In this document: positions 21,969 to 30,649 of the stretch, in pieces
Position numbering within the stretch: the first letter of the stretch is position 1
Layout: every line of letters starts with the position of its first letter
Assembly: GCA_902826305.1 (NCBI GenBank)
Contig: CADEEH010000006.1
Coordinates: forward strand, 1 to 64,000
Length of the DNA stretch: 64,000 bases
Source of the DNA: an uncultured Burkholderiales bacterium
GTDB taxonomy: Bacteria; Pseudomonadota; Gammaproteobacteria; Burkholderiales; Burkholderiaceae_E
Direction: 5' to 3'
Position numbers and translations under genes: made by a program
Notes under the pieces: generated by a model
Seen by the model: the letters and a program-made list of their open reading frames with translations, nothing else
Database searches by the model: none
Told to the model about the DNA's origin: nothing

Positions 21969-21990
21969 GGACGTTCCCGCGGGAACGTCC
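21969..21990. terminator. 22-bp perfect palindrome between convergent genes
   Basis: The arm GGACGTTCCCG is followed immediately by its exact complement, giving a perfect 22-bp palindrome 20 bp after the MFS stop and 20 bp before the convergent gene's stop. It could act as a bidirectional terminator, though no T-tract follows. The core GTTCCCGCGGG recurs near 22763 and near 47121. Confidence 0.45.
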
Positions 21991-22010
21991 ATCCTGTGAT
22001 TCCCCGACGC

Positions 22011-22643
22011 CTACCCATCCCCAGGCGGATGTTCGGCATCATGTGCGGCCCACCATCGCGCATGCGACAGGATCCGTTCGGCCTGGGTCTTCGACTCCGG
22101 GTGGTGCTGCACATAGACCGCCAGCACCTTTGACAGGATCTGCTCGATCCTCGCGGCGTCGTAGTACACCACCGGATGCTCGGGGTTGTCGAACTCGTCG
22201 GGGAATGACAGCTCCGCCTTGAAGCGCGCCCAGGCCGGCCACCCGGCTTCCGGACCGAGTTCTTCGGTGGGGAGCGGGCGGCTCATGCTCTGCCGACCCA
22301 TCTCCCTCGATTTCGCGTTGGACTCGCGGATCGTCGGCGGCAGGTCCGGCAGCGGCTGTCCTTGATCGTCAAGACCGGCCCTGAGCAGTCGTTCCCGCCA
22401 TCGCTGCTCCGACCGTCGAACCTCCCCGCGAAGCATCTGCCGCTCGATTCCCCAACCCGGCTCGCCGCCGATGCGCGCGTTCGGATGATCGGGATCGACC
22501 AGCGTCGCCAGCCTGTCGAGACCGTGGTCGTGAAGGGTATCGGATAGTCCCTGGCGAAGTGCAAAATCAGGATCACCTCGCTCGAGGTACCCCCCGCCAA
22601 ACGCGGCCATCCAATACGACACGGGCGCTCGCTTCTTTTCCAT
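22011..22643 (-). CDS. Hypothetical protein
   Basis: A 210-residue soluble protein, unknown. It opens MEKKRAPVSYWMAAFGGGYL and has an acidic, Pro-rich middle (LDDQGQPLPDLPPTIRESN) and a C-terminus with YVQHHPESKTQAERILSHAR and HPPGDG. The start ATG 22643 is preferred; in-frame codons upstream are not protein-like. It is near a gene for an immunity-like protein and may belong to a toxin/immunity locus, but nothing in the sequence shows this. Confidence 0.55.
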   Translation of the reverse strand: MEKKRAPVSYWMAAFGGGYLERGDPDFALRQGLSDTLHDHGLDRLATLVDPDHPNARIGGEPGWGIERQMLRGEVRRSEQRWRERLLRAGLDDQGQPLPDLPPTIRESNAKSREMGRQSMSRPLPTEELGPEAGWPAWARFKAELSFPDEFDNPEHPVVYYDAARIEQILSKVLAVYVQHHPESKTQAERILSHARWWAAHDAEHPPGDG

Positions 22644-22937
22644 TTCAGTTGGCGATCGGATGCACGTTACCGACGATTGGACGACCAGTGGCAGTCTCCC
22701 GCCTTCTCGCTCCACCCACTCCACCGCGACTGGGTCGTGACCAGTTCGTTGTCACGAAGACGTTCCCGCGGGCGAAATCTGGGTCGCCTGGCGACATCGC
22801 CGCGATGCCGAATGCCTCTCCCCAGCAGGAGACGCGTTTACCGGTCCTCATGCGCGCGATGCCACCGGATGAACATACCAACGACAGGCCGACCGGTTCT
22901 GGTTTCAGGGTTGCCGCCTAGAACAAGGAGCCGTGCT

Positions 22938-23999
22938 TCATCGCTTCGGCACGATGTGCGCCACCCGCTGCATCACGTCCACGTAACCTCCGGGCTGCTG
23001 CGGCGGGATCCGCCCAGCCGCGAGCATGTTGACCGCCAGCGCGATCGCACAGTCCAGATCCACCTGGTCGAAGCAAGCGTGCACGTAGGCCCACGGCAGC
23101 ATCATCAACGACCCGTCGGGCGCAGACACCGCACGATGCTTGTCGAGCTGGCACCACCGCCAATCGAAGCGGCGCACCATCTGCCCGCCCCACAACGCCG
23201 CCAAGGCGTCCACCGTTGCCGGGTCGATCGGCTGGCCCGTTTCCTCGTCCTGCCAACGATCGATGTATTCGTCGATCGCGTGCACGATCGCCTCGGCCGA
23301 CGTGCCCTCGGATTGCCCCAGCAGCTGCATTCCTGCCGCCTGCCACCGCCCCAGCAAGACGACGGCCGCCGGCTCCAGCGGCCCGATCACCGGTGTGCGT
23401 GGCGCAGGAGGTATCTCCGGTATCGGCGCCGGCACCACGATCTGCAGCTCGTCACTCCAGACCTTGTCGAAGCGAAAGCCGGTCAGGCCGTGCTGCTCTA
23501 CCAGCCCCTTGAACCGGTCGGTCGCCAAGTTGAACGACCCCCGCCGTTGCGGCACCTTGAACAGCAGTTCGTCTTTGACCAGCTCCGGGTGAAAGGCGAA
23601 TTCCTTGATGTGCATGATGCCGCCGTCACTGTAGTAGCTGAACACGCAGCGCTGCTGATCGAGGACGTCGACGACCCGGGTCAAGTTGAAGAGGAAGTAC
23701 GGGGCCTCGTCGCACCGCAGCTCGAACCATTGACCCAATGCGTCGATGTGCGGCGAGAGGACCTCTCTGGCTCGGGCACTGAAGACCAGGATCGGTTCGG
23801 AATTGACGGTTGTCAGATCGGCCATCGGACGGCGCCGATTCGAACGATCCGAAGTACTGCGCACGACAGGCATCGGTGTCGTCCAGTGACCATCAAAGCG
23901 TACTCCGCGGAAGTTCCTAGCCAGCAATTCCGCGTCTTGCTTGAGCGTTGTTGAGATCCGAGCAGAATCTTCGGATACCGCGAGGTCGAATACGTTCAT
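22938..23999 (-). CDS. Immunity-protein-like two-domain protein
   Basis: A 353-residue protein. Residues about 1-190 match the Imm11 (DUF1629, MXAN_0049) pattern: PILVFSARAREVLSPHIDAL, YFLFNLTRVVDVLDQQRCVF and LTGFRFDKVWSDELQIV. The C-terminal domain (PLEPAAVVLLGRWQAAGMQL, LWGGQMVRRFDWRWCQL) looks like a second immunity-type fold similar to DUF3806, with tryptophan-rich motifs. Imm11-type proteins neutralise polymorphic toxins. No toxin gene is next to it, so it may be an orphan immunity gene. The start ATG 23999 gives the full N-terminal domain. Confidence 0.6.
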   Translation of the reverse strand: MNVFDLAVSEDSARISTTLKQDAELLARNFRGVRFDGHWTTPMPVVRSTSDRSNRRRPMADLTTVNSEPILVFSARAREVLSPHIDALGQWFELRCDEAPYFLFNLTRVVDVLDQQRCVFSYYSDGGIMHIKEFAFHPELVKDELLFKVPQRRGSFNLATDRFKGLVEQHGLTGFRFDKVWSDELQIVVPAPIPEIPPAPRTPVIGPLEPAAVVLLGRWQAAGMQLLGQSEGTSAEAIVHAIDEYIDRWQDEETGQPIDPATVDALAALWGGQMVRRFDWRWCQLDKHRAVSAPDGSLMMLPWAYVHACFDQVDLDCAIALAVNMLAAGRIPPQQPGGYVDVMQRVAHIVPKR

Positions 24000-24307
24000 G
24001 CTTATCGATCTGGGCGGGGTCGTGAGCCGGGAAAAGAGCCATCTCGCGGGACGGTTCGACGCGTACCACCATGCCGCTTCTCCCTCGAGCCTTTGCGGCG
24101 ATCGCCCCGTGCCAGGGCCGTCACCGATGTTGTCGGCCGATCATCGGGCCATGGCCTGCGTCGCGCAATGGGGCATGGGGTACCGCATCGCCGTCCGTCC
24201 CCCACAACCCGACGCCGATCGGTCGGGTGACGGATTCCACGCCGCGCCGCGTGGGGCTGGCGATAATGGCCGCATCCCCCAGTCCTTGCACAGCGGAATC
24301 AGCACTC
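24000..24307. other. Intergenic stretch with nothing recognised
   Basis: A 308-bp gap between the divergent immunity-like gene and the GGDEF gene. Open frames overlap it on both strands but none has a family match or convincing start. Promoters for both genes presumably lie here. Confidence 0.45.
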
Positions 24308-25450
24308 ATGTCTGCACCCGAGCGGTTCGTCGAGCGTCGTCGTCCCCGTCGCGGCGAGAGCAGCGTGATCGGCGCGCTGGCCGCGGGTGGTGAACGGCGT
24401 CGCGACCACCGCATCGAATTCTGTCTCGATGATCCGGACCGCCTGGCCGCGCTGGCCACCTCGGGTCTGATGGCCGACGGCGGCGAGCAGGTGTTCGATC
24501 GTTATGCGCGGATCGCCGCGCGCACACTCGACTGCCCGGCCGCGTTGATCACCTTCGTCGACGCGACGCAGGAGTGCCTGAAGAGTGCGTCGGGCATCGC
24601 TGCGACCTGGCGCACCGGCGTCACCGTCTCGCTCGAGAACTCGTTCGCCGCGCGGGTCGTCCGCGCCGGTGCCCTGACCGTCTGCGGTGACACCCGGACC
24701 GATCCGGCATTGGCCGCCCATCCGGCGGTGACCGGGTTCGGTGCCCGTGCGTTCGCCGGCGCGCCGCTGTTCGACGGTGAACATCATCCGCTCGGCAGCC
24801 TGACGGTGTTCGACACCCGGCCCCGGCGCTGGACCGGCGAAGGCCTGGCCGCACTCGCCGACCTGGCGTCGGTGATCACGACCGAGATCTCGCTGCGTCA
24901 CGAGCTGCGCGAACGGATCGCGCTGGCCAGGCAGCTGCGCGAGGCCGGCCGCCGCGATGCACTCACCGGCCTGTCGAACCGGCAATACTTCGCCGACATC
25001 GTCGAATCCGAGCTGCTGCGTTCGAGCCGTTACGACCGCGACCTCGGCTTCGTTGTGGTCGACATCGACTACTTCCGCTCGCTGAACGATCGCCATGGGC
25101 GCGACGCCGGCGACGAGGCGCTGCGTGCGGTCGCCCGCGCGTTGAGCGCGTCGGTGCGCTCGGTCGACCACGTCTGCCGGCTCGGCGGCGAGGAATTCGC
25201 GATACTTCTGCCCGAGACACCGCTGGAGGGAGCCAAGGTGGTCGCCGAGCGCGTGCGCAGCAGCATCGAACAGAACCCGATACGGGTCGGCGGCGAGTCG
25301 ATTCCCCTCACCGTGAGCTGCGGCGTCGCGCAGGCGTTCCCGGGCGAGTCGCTCGACGAACTGACCGCTCGCACGCAGTCGCTGGTCACCGCCGCGCAGG
25401 CGATGGGGCACAACCGGGTCGAGTGGGGTCTGGAGTCGCTACTGGCCTAG
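24308..25450 (+). CDS. GAF-GGDEF diguanylate cyclase
   Basis: A 380-residue cytoplasmic protein. Residues about 55-195 form a GAF sensor domain (VFDRYARIAARTLDCPAALI, ARAFAGAPLFDGEHHPLGSL), followed by a GGDEF domain from DALTGLSNRQYF to the C-terminus. The active-site motif is RLGGEEFAILLP (residues 293-297 GGEEF), and the allosteric I-site RxxD (RSVD) lies five residues before it, so product inhibition by c-di-GMP is expected. The start ATG 24308 (MSAPERFVERRRPRRGESS) is preferred over upstream codons. The GAF ligand is unknown. Confidence 0.9.
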   Translation: MSAPERFVERRRPRRGESSVIGALAAGGERRRDHRIEFCLDDPDRLAALATSGLMADGGEQVFDRYARIAARTLDCPAALITFVDATQECLKSASGIAATWRTGVTVSLENSFAARVVRAGALTVCGDTRTDPALAAHPAVTGFGARAFAGAPLFDGEHHPLGSLTVFDTRPRRWTGEGLAALADLASVITTEISLRHELRERIALARQLREAGRRDALTGLSNRQYFADIVESELLRSSRYDRDLGFVVVDIDYFRSLNDRHGRDAGDEALRAVARALSASVRSVDHVCRLGGEEFAILLPETPLEGAKVVAERVRSSIEQNPIRVGGESIPLTVSCGVAQAFPGESLDELTARTQSLVTAAQAMGHNRVEWGLESLLA

Positions 25451-25453
25451 GAT

Positions 25454-25481
25454 GCTGTCCCGCGATTACCTTCGGGACAGC
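25454..25481 (+). terminator. Stem-loop after the diguanylate cyclase gene
   Basis: Perfect 9-bp stem GCTGTCCCG/CGGGACAGC with a 10-base loop, 4 bp after the stop. No T-tract follows, so it is a likely but not certain intrinsic terminator. Confidence 0.55.
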
Positions 25482-25538
25482 AGACCAGGACATCGCCGAT
25501 ATACTCGGTGACCGTCGTCCGCGACAAGGGGCGTACCC

Positions 25539-26078
25539 ATGACCCACGCCGTCCTGGTCATCGATGTCCAGCAGGGCCTGTGTGAAGGCGAAGACGCCGC
25601 GTTCGACTGCGCCGGCACGATCGACCGCATCAACATCGTCACCCGCGGCGCGCGCGCTGCGGGGGTGCCGGTGATCCTCATCCAGCACGAGTCGACGTCC
25701 GGTTATCTGGAACACGGCAGCCGCGAGTGGCAACTGGCCGCCGGCCTCGAGGTCGCGGCCGAAGATCTCAGGCTGCGCAAGACCACGCCGGATTCCTTCC
25801 TGCACACCGGATTGCAGGCGACACTCGAACGCCTCGGCGTCACCGAACTGGTGATCTGCGGCATGCACACCGAGTTCTGCGTCGACACGACGACGCGCCG
25901 TGCGCTGGCGGCCGGGTATCCGGTGCTCCTGGTCCGCGACGCCCACACCTCCGCAGGCAACGAGGCGATCGCCGCACCGCTGGTCATCGCACATCACAAC
26001 GCGACGCTCGCGAACATCTCGAGCTTCGGCCCGCGGGTGCGTGTGATCCCACACGACCGGGTCGCGTTTCCGGGCTGA
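25539..26078 (+). CDS. Isochorismatase-family cysteine hydrolase
   Basis: A 179-residue hydrolase of the isochorismatase-like family. The catalytic triad is visible: D9 (VLVIDVQQG), K81 (RLRKTTPDSF) and C114 (HTEFCVDTTTR), the nucleophile, with the cis-peptide region CGMHTEFC before it. The presence of Cys points to an amidase (nicotinamidase or N-carbamoylsarcosine-like), not a true isochorismatase. The exact substrate cannot be told. It stands alone between the cyclase and the two-component genes. Confidence 0.85.
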   Translation: MTHAVLVIDVQQGLCEGEDAAFDCAGTIDRINIVTRGARAAGVPVILIQHESTSGYLEHGSREWQLAAGLEVAAEDLRLRKTTPDSFLHTGLQATLERLGVTELVICGMHTEFCVDTTTRRALAAGYPVLLVRDAHTSAGNEAIAAPLVIAHHNATLANISSFGPRVRVIPHDRVAFPG

Positions 26079-26148
26079 GCCGCGGTCCGTCCCGGCTGCC
26101 TGGCCGGCGGCGCGGATCTGCCGCCCGCCGCCCGTCGACATCCGGCCT

Positions 26149-27051
26149 TCAACCGCCCAGCGCCCGGCTCGCCAACGCCGCCGCCGCGGCCCGGGTCTCC
26201 ACCCCGAGCTTCTCGAACACGTGCTCGAGGTGTTTGTTGACCGTGCGCGGACTCATGCCGAGGATGTCGGCGACGTCGCGGTTGGTCTTGCCTTTGGCGA
26301 CCCACGACAGCACCTCGGTCTCGCGCGGCGTCAGCGCGGCGGCCGCGAGCCTCGACGCCGGGGATTCGTCGGGCCGGCGCGGGCGCAGCAGCCACATCAT
26401 CTCCCCGAGCCCGACCGCGCCGACCGGCTGCGCGACGATCATGCGACCGTCGTCGGTGATGTGCTGGACGTTCGCGCCGTCCGCCGACTGCCGCAACCAT
26501 TCCAGGCACGGTCCCTCGGCGTCGTCACCGAAGCAGTCGACGATCCACTGCCGCGCCTGCGGCGAACACCAGGCGATCCGGTCGCGACCGTCGACCACCA
26601 GCACGCCGAGCCCGCCGACGTCGACCGCCTCGCGTGCGAGCCGCGCCGCACGCGCGTTGTGCAGGTGGGTCGCCAGCCGCGCCAGCACCTCGGGTGCACG
26701 GACCGGCTTGACGACATAGTCGACACCGCCGGCGGCAAAGCCGGCGATGATGTGTTCGGTCTCGGCCAGCCCGGTCATGAAGATCACCGGGATGTGTGCC
26801 CAGGCCGGTTCGGCCTTGATCCTGCGGCAGGTCTCGAAGCCGTCGAGCCCCGGCATCATCGCGTCGAGCAGGATCGCGTCCGGGGTCACCAGGTCCAGGC
26901 GTTCGAGTGCCGCGGCGCCGTCGCCGGCGACCAGCACCGTGTAGTGCCGGGCCTCGAGTTCGGTGCACAGCGGTCCCAGCGACTGCGGCGCGTCGTCGAC
27001 CAGCAGCACGACGTCGCGATCCGATCCGGTGTGGTCGAGGCGACCCATCAT
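26149..27051 (-). CDS. LuxR-type response regulator
   Basis: A 300-residue response regulator. Receiver domain about residues 13-130 with phosphoacceptor D63 (AILLDAMMPGLDGFE) and the conserved K (VDYVVKPVRAPEVL); a middle PAS-like region (GGLGVLVVDGRDRIAWCSPQ); and a C-terminal LuxR helix-turn-helix (LTPRETEVLSWVAKGKTNRD, then VADILGMSPRTVNKHLEHVF). The start ATG 27051 overlaps the kinase stop by four bases (ATGA). With the adjacent permease-kinase it most likely controls the urt-fmd genes across the divergent promoter. Confidence 0.92.
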   Translation of the reverse strand: MMGRLDHTGSDRDVVLLVDDAPQSLGPLCTELEARHYTVLVAGDGAAALERLDLVTPDAILLDAMMPGLDGFETCRRIKAEPAWAHIPVIFMTGLAETEHIIAGFAAGGVDYVVKPVRAPEVLARLATHLHNARAARLAREAVDVGGLGVLVVDGRDRIAWCSPQARQWIVDCFGDDAEGPCLEWLRQSADGANVQHITDDGRMIVAQPVGAVGLGEMMWLLRPRRPDESPASRLAAAALTPRETEVLSWVAKGKTNRDVADILGMSPRTVNKHLEHVFEKLGVETRAAAAALASRALGG

Positions 27052-30000
27052 GCCTCCTGGTCGGCGCCCGCCGGGATCGAACGTTGCAGCTGCTCGATCA
27101 GTTCGTCCCAGGCGAACCGCTCGACCAGCGCGCGGATCGCCCCGACCTGCGCGGCACATTCCGGATGGGCGGTCGCGAGGTTGTCCAGCGCCTGCATCGC
27201 CCCCTGCCGGTGGCCCAGTCGTGCCAGCCGGATCAGCGTGCGGGCATGCGCCTCGGAGATCGGCTCGAGCCGACGCACCGGGGTCGCCCACTGCGGCTGC
27301 GCGAGTTCGGCGACCCATTCGAGCTGCAGTTCGCGCTGCAGGACCGCGAGCAGTTCGGACTCGATCACCGGCTTGTCGACGAACGCCTGGCAGGCCGCGG
27401 CGGCGACGTTGACCGGCTGGTTCTCGAACGCCTTCGCCGACACGATGATGATCGGCAGGTCGACCAGGCCGGCGGCGCGGATCCGGCGCGCGGTCTCCCA
27501 GCCGTCCATGTCGTCCATCGACAGGTCGAGCAGCACCGCGTCCGGAACCTGGTCGACGACACTCTCCAGGCATTCGCGGCCGCTGGCCGCCTCGACGATG
27601 CGGAAGCCCAGCGGCAGCAGCATGCCGGCCAGCAGCTGGCGCTGTGTCGGCTGGTCATCGACGATCAGCAGCGTGCGCCGCGCGCCGATGTAGCCGGTGA
27701 CCGGTCGTTGCGGCACCGCGCGTTCGGCCGGCGGCTCCTCGGTCGCGCTCAGATAGACCCGGACGGTGAAGGTGCTGCCCAGCCCCGGTGTGCTGTCGAC
27801 GGTCAGCTCCCCGCCCATCAGTTGCGTCAGCAGGTGTGTGATGGTCAGGCCGAGTCCGGTGCCCGGTTCCCCCGAGCGACGGCCCGCGCTGCCGCGCTCG
27901 AACGGCAGGAAGATGCGCTCCAGGTCCTGCGAGGCGACACCGATGCCGGTGTCGATCACCTGGAACCGGAGCACCTCGCGCCGCGCATCGAGCAGCAGCG
28001 TGATCCGTCCGCGGTCGGTGAAGCGCACCGCGTTGCCGAGCAGGTTGATCAGGATCTGGCGCAGCCGACGCGCATCGGCACGGACGAACGACGGCACGTT
28101 GCCGAGTGTCTTCACTTCGAAGACCAGTCCCTTGGCCGCCGCCTGCGGCGCCACCATCCGCGCCATGTCGTCGAGGAACTGGTGCATCGACATCGATGCC
28201 AGGTCCAGCCGCAGCTTGCCGGCCTCGATCCGCGCCAGGTCGAGCAGGCCGTCGATCAGCCCGTGCAGGTGTTCGCCGCTGCGATGCACGGTCTCGATCG
28301 CCGACCGTGTCTCGCCGCGCAGGTGATCGTCGCGCAGCAGGATCTGCGCGTAGCCGAGGATGCTGTTGAGCGGCGTGCGCAGCTCGTGGGTCATGCCGGT
28401 CACGTAGCGGGTCTTGGCCTGGTTGGCCGCCTCGGCCAGCTCCTTGGCCCGCTGCAGCTCGGCGTCGGTGCGACGGTGCGCCTCGATCTCCTGCGACAGC
28501 AGCAGGTTATGGCGGTTCGATTCGTCCTCGGCCATGCGCCGGCTCTCGCCGGCGAGCACGATCCACCAGGCGCCGACGGCCAGCGCCAGCGACAGCAGCG
28601 CGAACGCCTGCACGAACGCCCAGCGCAGGTCCTCGCGGACACCTGCCTGCAGCGTCGCCTGCTGCTCGTAGACGACGCCGAGGATCGCGGCGAGCATCGC
28701 CAGCAGCGACACCGTCACCACCAGGTAGTTGCCGACACGGAAGTTGGCCGCACGCGCGAACCGGGCCGGCAACAGCGCCGAGAGCACCGTGCGGACCTGC
28801 TCGCCGGCACGGGAGTCGACCTTGCACCGGTCGTGGCAGCGCGATTCGAGTGTGCAGCACAACGAGCAGATCGGTGCACCGTACGCCGGGCACTGCGCCA
28901 TGTCGTCGGACTCGAACCGGTTCTCGCAGACCGAGCACTGCACGGTCTCGCCCGGCCTCCAGGTCGTCGGCGTCGGCCGCGCCTGGTACCAGCGCCCGCG
29001 TGTCAGGGCCGCCAGTGCAGGCGAGGCGACCATCGAGGCGACCAGCGCGATCAGCGGCGAGAACGCCTGCGCCGCCGGTCCCATCGTGCCGGCGTACGCG
29101 GCGATCGCCAGCGCCGAGGCGACCATCATCGCGCCCAGCCCGACCGGGTTGATGTCGTACAGGTACGCGCGGCGGAACTCCATCCGGCGCGGGCTCCACC
29201 CCATCGGCTTGTTGATCACCAGGTCGGCCACCAGCGCCCCGACCCAGGCGATCGCAACGTTGCTGTACAACCCGAGCACCCGTTCGAGTGCACCGAACAC
29301 GCCCAGTGCCATCAGCAGCACGGCGATGAACACGTTGAACACCAGCCAGACGACACGGCCCGGATGGCTGTGCGTGAGCCGGGCGAAGAAGTTCGACCAC
29401 GCCAGCGAACCGGCGTAGGCGTTGGTCAGGTTGATCTTGACCTGCGAGACCAGCACGAACATGACCGTCGCCCCGACGATCCACGCCGGGTCGTCGAACA
29501 CGTACGAAAAGCCGGCCAGGTACATGTGTGTCGGCTCGACCGCCCTGTCCGGCGGCAGGTGCTGCTGCAGCACCAGGAACGCGAGGAACGCACCGCCGAG
29601 CATCTTCGCCATGCCGGGGATGATCCAGCCGGGGCCCGCGATCAGCACCGCCGCCCACCAGCGACGGCGATTGTGCTCGGTGCGCTCGGGCAGGAAACGC
29701 AGGTAGTCGACCTGTTCGCCGATCTGCACGACCAGCGAGAACGCCACCGTGGCGGCGGCACCGAACATCAGCGGATCGAAGTCGGCGTTGCCGGAGAGCC
29801 GTCCGGACAGCGAGGTGAACTCGCGGAACTTGTCCGGGTCCTGCACCAGCACCGCCAGGTACGGCAGCAGCCCGAGCACGATCCACAGCGGCTGCGTCCA
29901 CAGCTGCAGCCGCGAGATCAGCGTGATGCCGTAGGCCACCAGCGGCACCACGCCGAGCGACGAGATCAGGTAACACAGCCACATCGGCAGGCCCGAGGCC

Positions 30001-30512
30001 ATCTCGAGCGCCAGCGCGAGGATCGCCGCCTCCAGCGCGAAGAAGATGAACGTGAAACTCGCGTAGATCAGCGACGTGATCGTCGAGCCGAGGTAACCGA
30101 AGCCCGCGCCGCGGGTCAGCAGGTCCATGTCCAGGCCGTGCCGCGCGGCCGCGATGCTGATCGGCAGGCCGGTCAGGAACGTGACCAGACCGACCGCGAG
30201 GATCGCCCACAGCGCATTGGAGAAGCCGTACGACAGCGCGATCGCGCCACCGATCGCCTCGAGTGCGAGGAACGAGGTCGCACCGAACGCGGTGTTGGCG
30301 ACGCGGAACTCGCTCCACTTGCGGAAGTGCCGCGGCGTGTAGCGCAACGCATAGTCTTCCAACGTCTCGTTGGCGACCCAGCCGTTGTACTCGCGGCGAA
30401 TGCGGAAGATCTTCTGCGGAGCGCTCGCCACTTCGTTGCTCGTGCGTGACTGGACTGACGGGGCATGCAAGAACCGGTCCCGATTGTGGACGCGACCCCG
30501 GCGCCGAGTCAC
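27048..30512 (-). CDS. NCS1 permease / histidine kinase / receiver fusion
   Basis: A protein of up to 1154 residues. Residues about 40-510 form an NCS1-type nucleobase:cation symporter domain with about 12 membrane helices (SFLALEAIGGAIALSYGF, ITSLIYASFTFIFFALEAA, INLTNAYAGSLAWSNFFARL). Then comes a zinc-ribbon-like Cys cluster (CSVCENRF, CPAYGAPICSLCCTLESRC), two more membrane helices, a HisKA domain with phospho-His709 (MTHELRTPLNS), an HATPase domain (RQILINLLGNAVRF, PGTGLGLTITHLL) and a receiver with D996 (DAVLLDLSMDDMDG). The whole reads as a transporter-like sensor. The first codon is GTG; similarity starts near PQKIFRIRREYN, so GTG 30431 is the likelier start. It is divergent from urtA. 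Confidence 0.9.
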   Translation of the reverse strand: MTRRRGRVHNRDRFLHAPSVQSRTSNEVASAPQKIFRIRREYNGWVANETLEDYALRYTPRHFRKWSEFRVANTAFGATSFLALEAIGGAIALSYGFSNALWAILAVGLVTFLTGLPISIAAARHGLDMDLLTRGAGFGYLGSTITSLIYASFTFIFFALEAAILALALEMASGLPMWLCYLISSLGVVPLVAYGITLISRLQLWTQPLWIVLGLLPYLAVLVQDPDKFREFTSLSGRLSGNADFDPLMFGAAATVAFSLVVQIGEQVDYLRFLPERTEHNRRRWWAAVLIAGPGWIIPGMAKMLGGAFLAFLVLQQHLPPDRAVEPTHMYLAGFSYVFDDPAWIVGATVMFVLVSQVKINLTNAYAGSLAWSNFFARLTHSHPGRVVWLVFNVFIAVLLMALGVFGALERVLGLYSNVAIAWVGALVADLVINKPMGWSPRRMEFRRAYLYDINPVGLGAMMVASALAIAAYAGTMGPAAQAFSPLIALVASMVASPALAALTRGRWYQARPTPTTWRPGETVQCSVCENRFESDDMAQCPAYGAPICSLCCTLESRCHDRCKVDSRAGEQVRTVLSALLPARFARAANFRVGNYLVVTVSLLAMLAAILGVVYEQQATLQAGVREDLRWAFVQAFALLSLALAVGAWWIVLAGESRRMAEDESNRHNLLLSQEIEAHRRTDAELQRAKELAEAANQAKTRYVTGMTHELRTPLNSILGYAQILLRDDHLRGETRSAIETVHRSGEHLHGLIDGLLDLARIEAGKLRLDLASMSMHQFLDDMARMVAPQAAAKGLVFEVKTLGNVPSFVRADARRLRQILINLLGNAVRFTDRGRITLLLDARREVLRFQVIDTGIGVASQDLERIFLPFERGSAGRRSGEPGTGLGLTITHLLTQLMGGELTVDSTPGLGSTFTVRVYLSATEEPPAERAVPQRPVTGYIGARRTLLIVDDQPTQRQLLAGMLLPLGFRIVEAASGRECLESVVDQVPDAVLLDLSMDDMDGWETARRIRAAGLVDLPIIIVSAKAFENQPVNVAAAACQAFVDKPVIESELLAVLQRELQLEWVAELAQPQWATPVRRLEPISEAHARTLIRLARLGHRQGAMQALDNLATAHPECAAQVGAIRALVERFAWDELIEQLQRSIPAGADQEA

Positions 30513-30522
30513 CGCGCGGCCG

Positions 30523-30542
30523 TACGTCGAATGACGTATTCG
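30523..30542. promoter_or_regulatory. Inverted repeats between kinase and urtA
   Basis: Nested inverted repeats: TACGT (30523-30527) with ACGTA (30534-30538), and CGAAT (30528-30532) with ATTCG (30538-30542). They lie between the divergent kinase and urtA genes. LuxR-type regulators bind such short dyads, so this is a candidate site for the adjacent response regulator; this is inferred from location only. Confidence 0.4.
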
Positions 30543-30649
30543 GGCCCGCGACGCTTTTGCCTAACGTGATCACCCATCGGCATTACCCGTGTCGCACTTC
30601 GGCGGTGCCGGGTGCCCCGTTCCAGTTCCCAACCCGAGGAGATTCACCG

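Noticed and set aside
24002..24205. Minus-strand frame in the gap before the GGDEF gene
   Set aside because: Short, Arg-rich and without family similarity; likely chance.
26907..30449. 1180-codon plus-strand frame rich in Arg, Gln and His
   Set aside because: Antisense to the permease-kinase fusion, with shadow-type composition.
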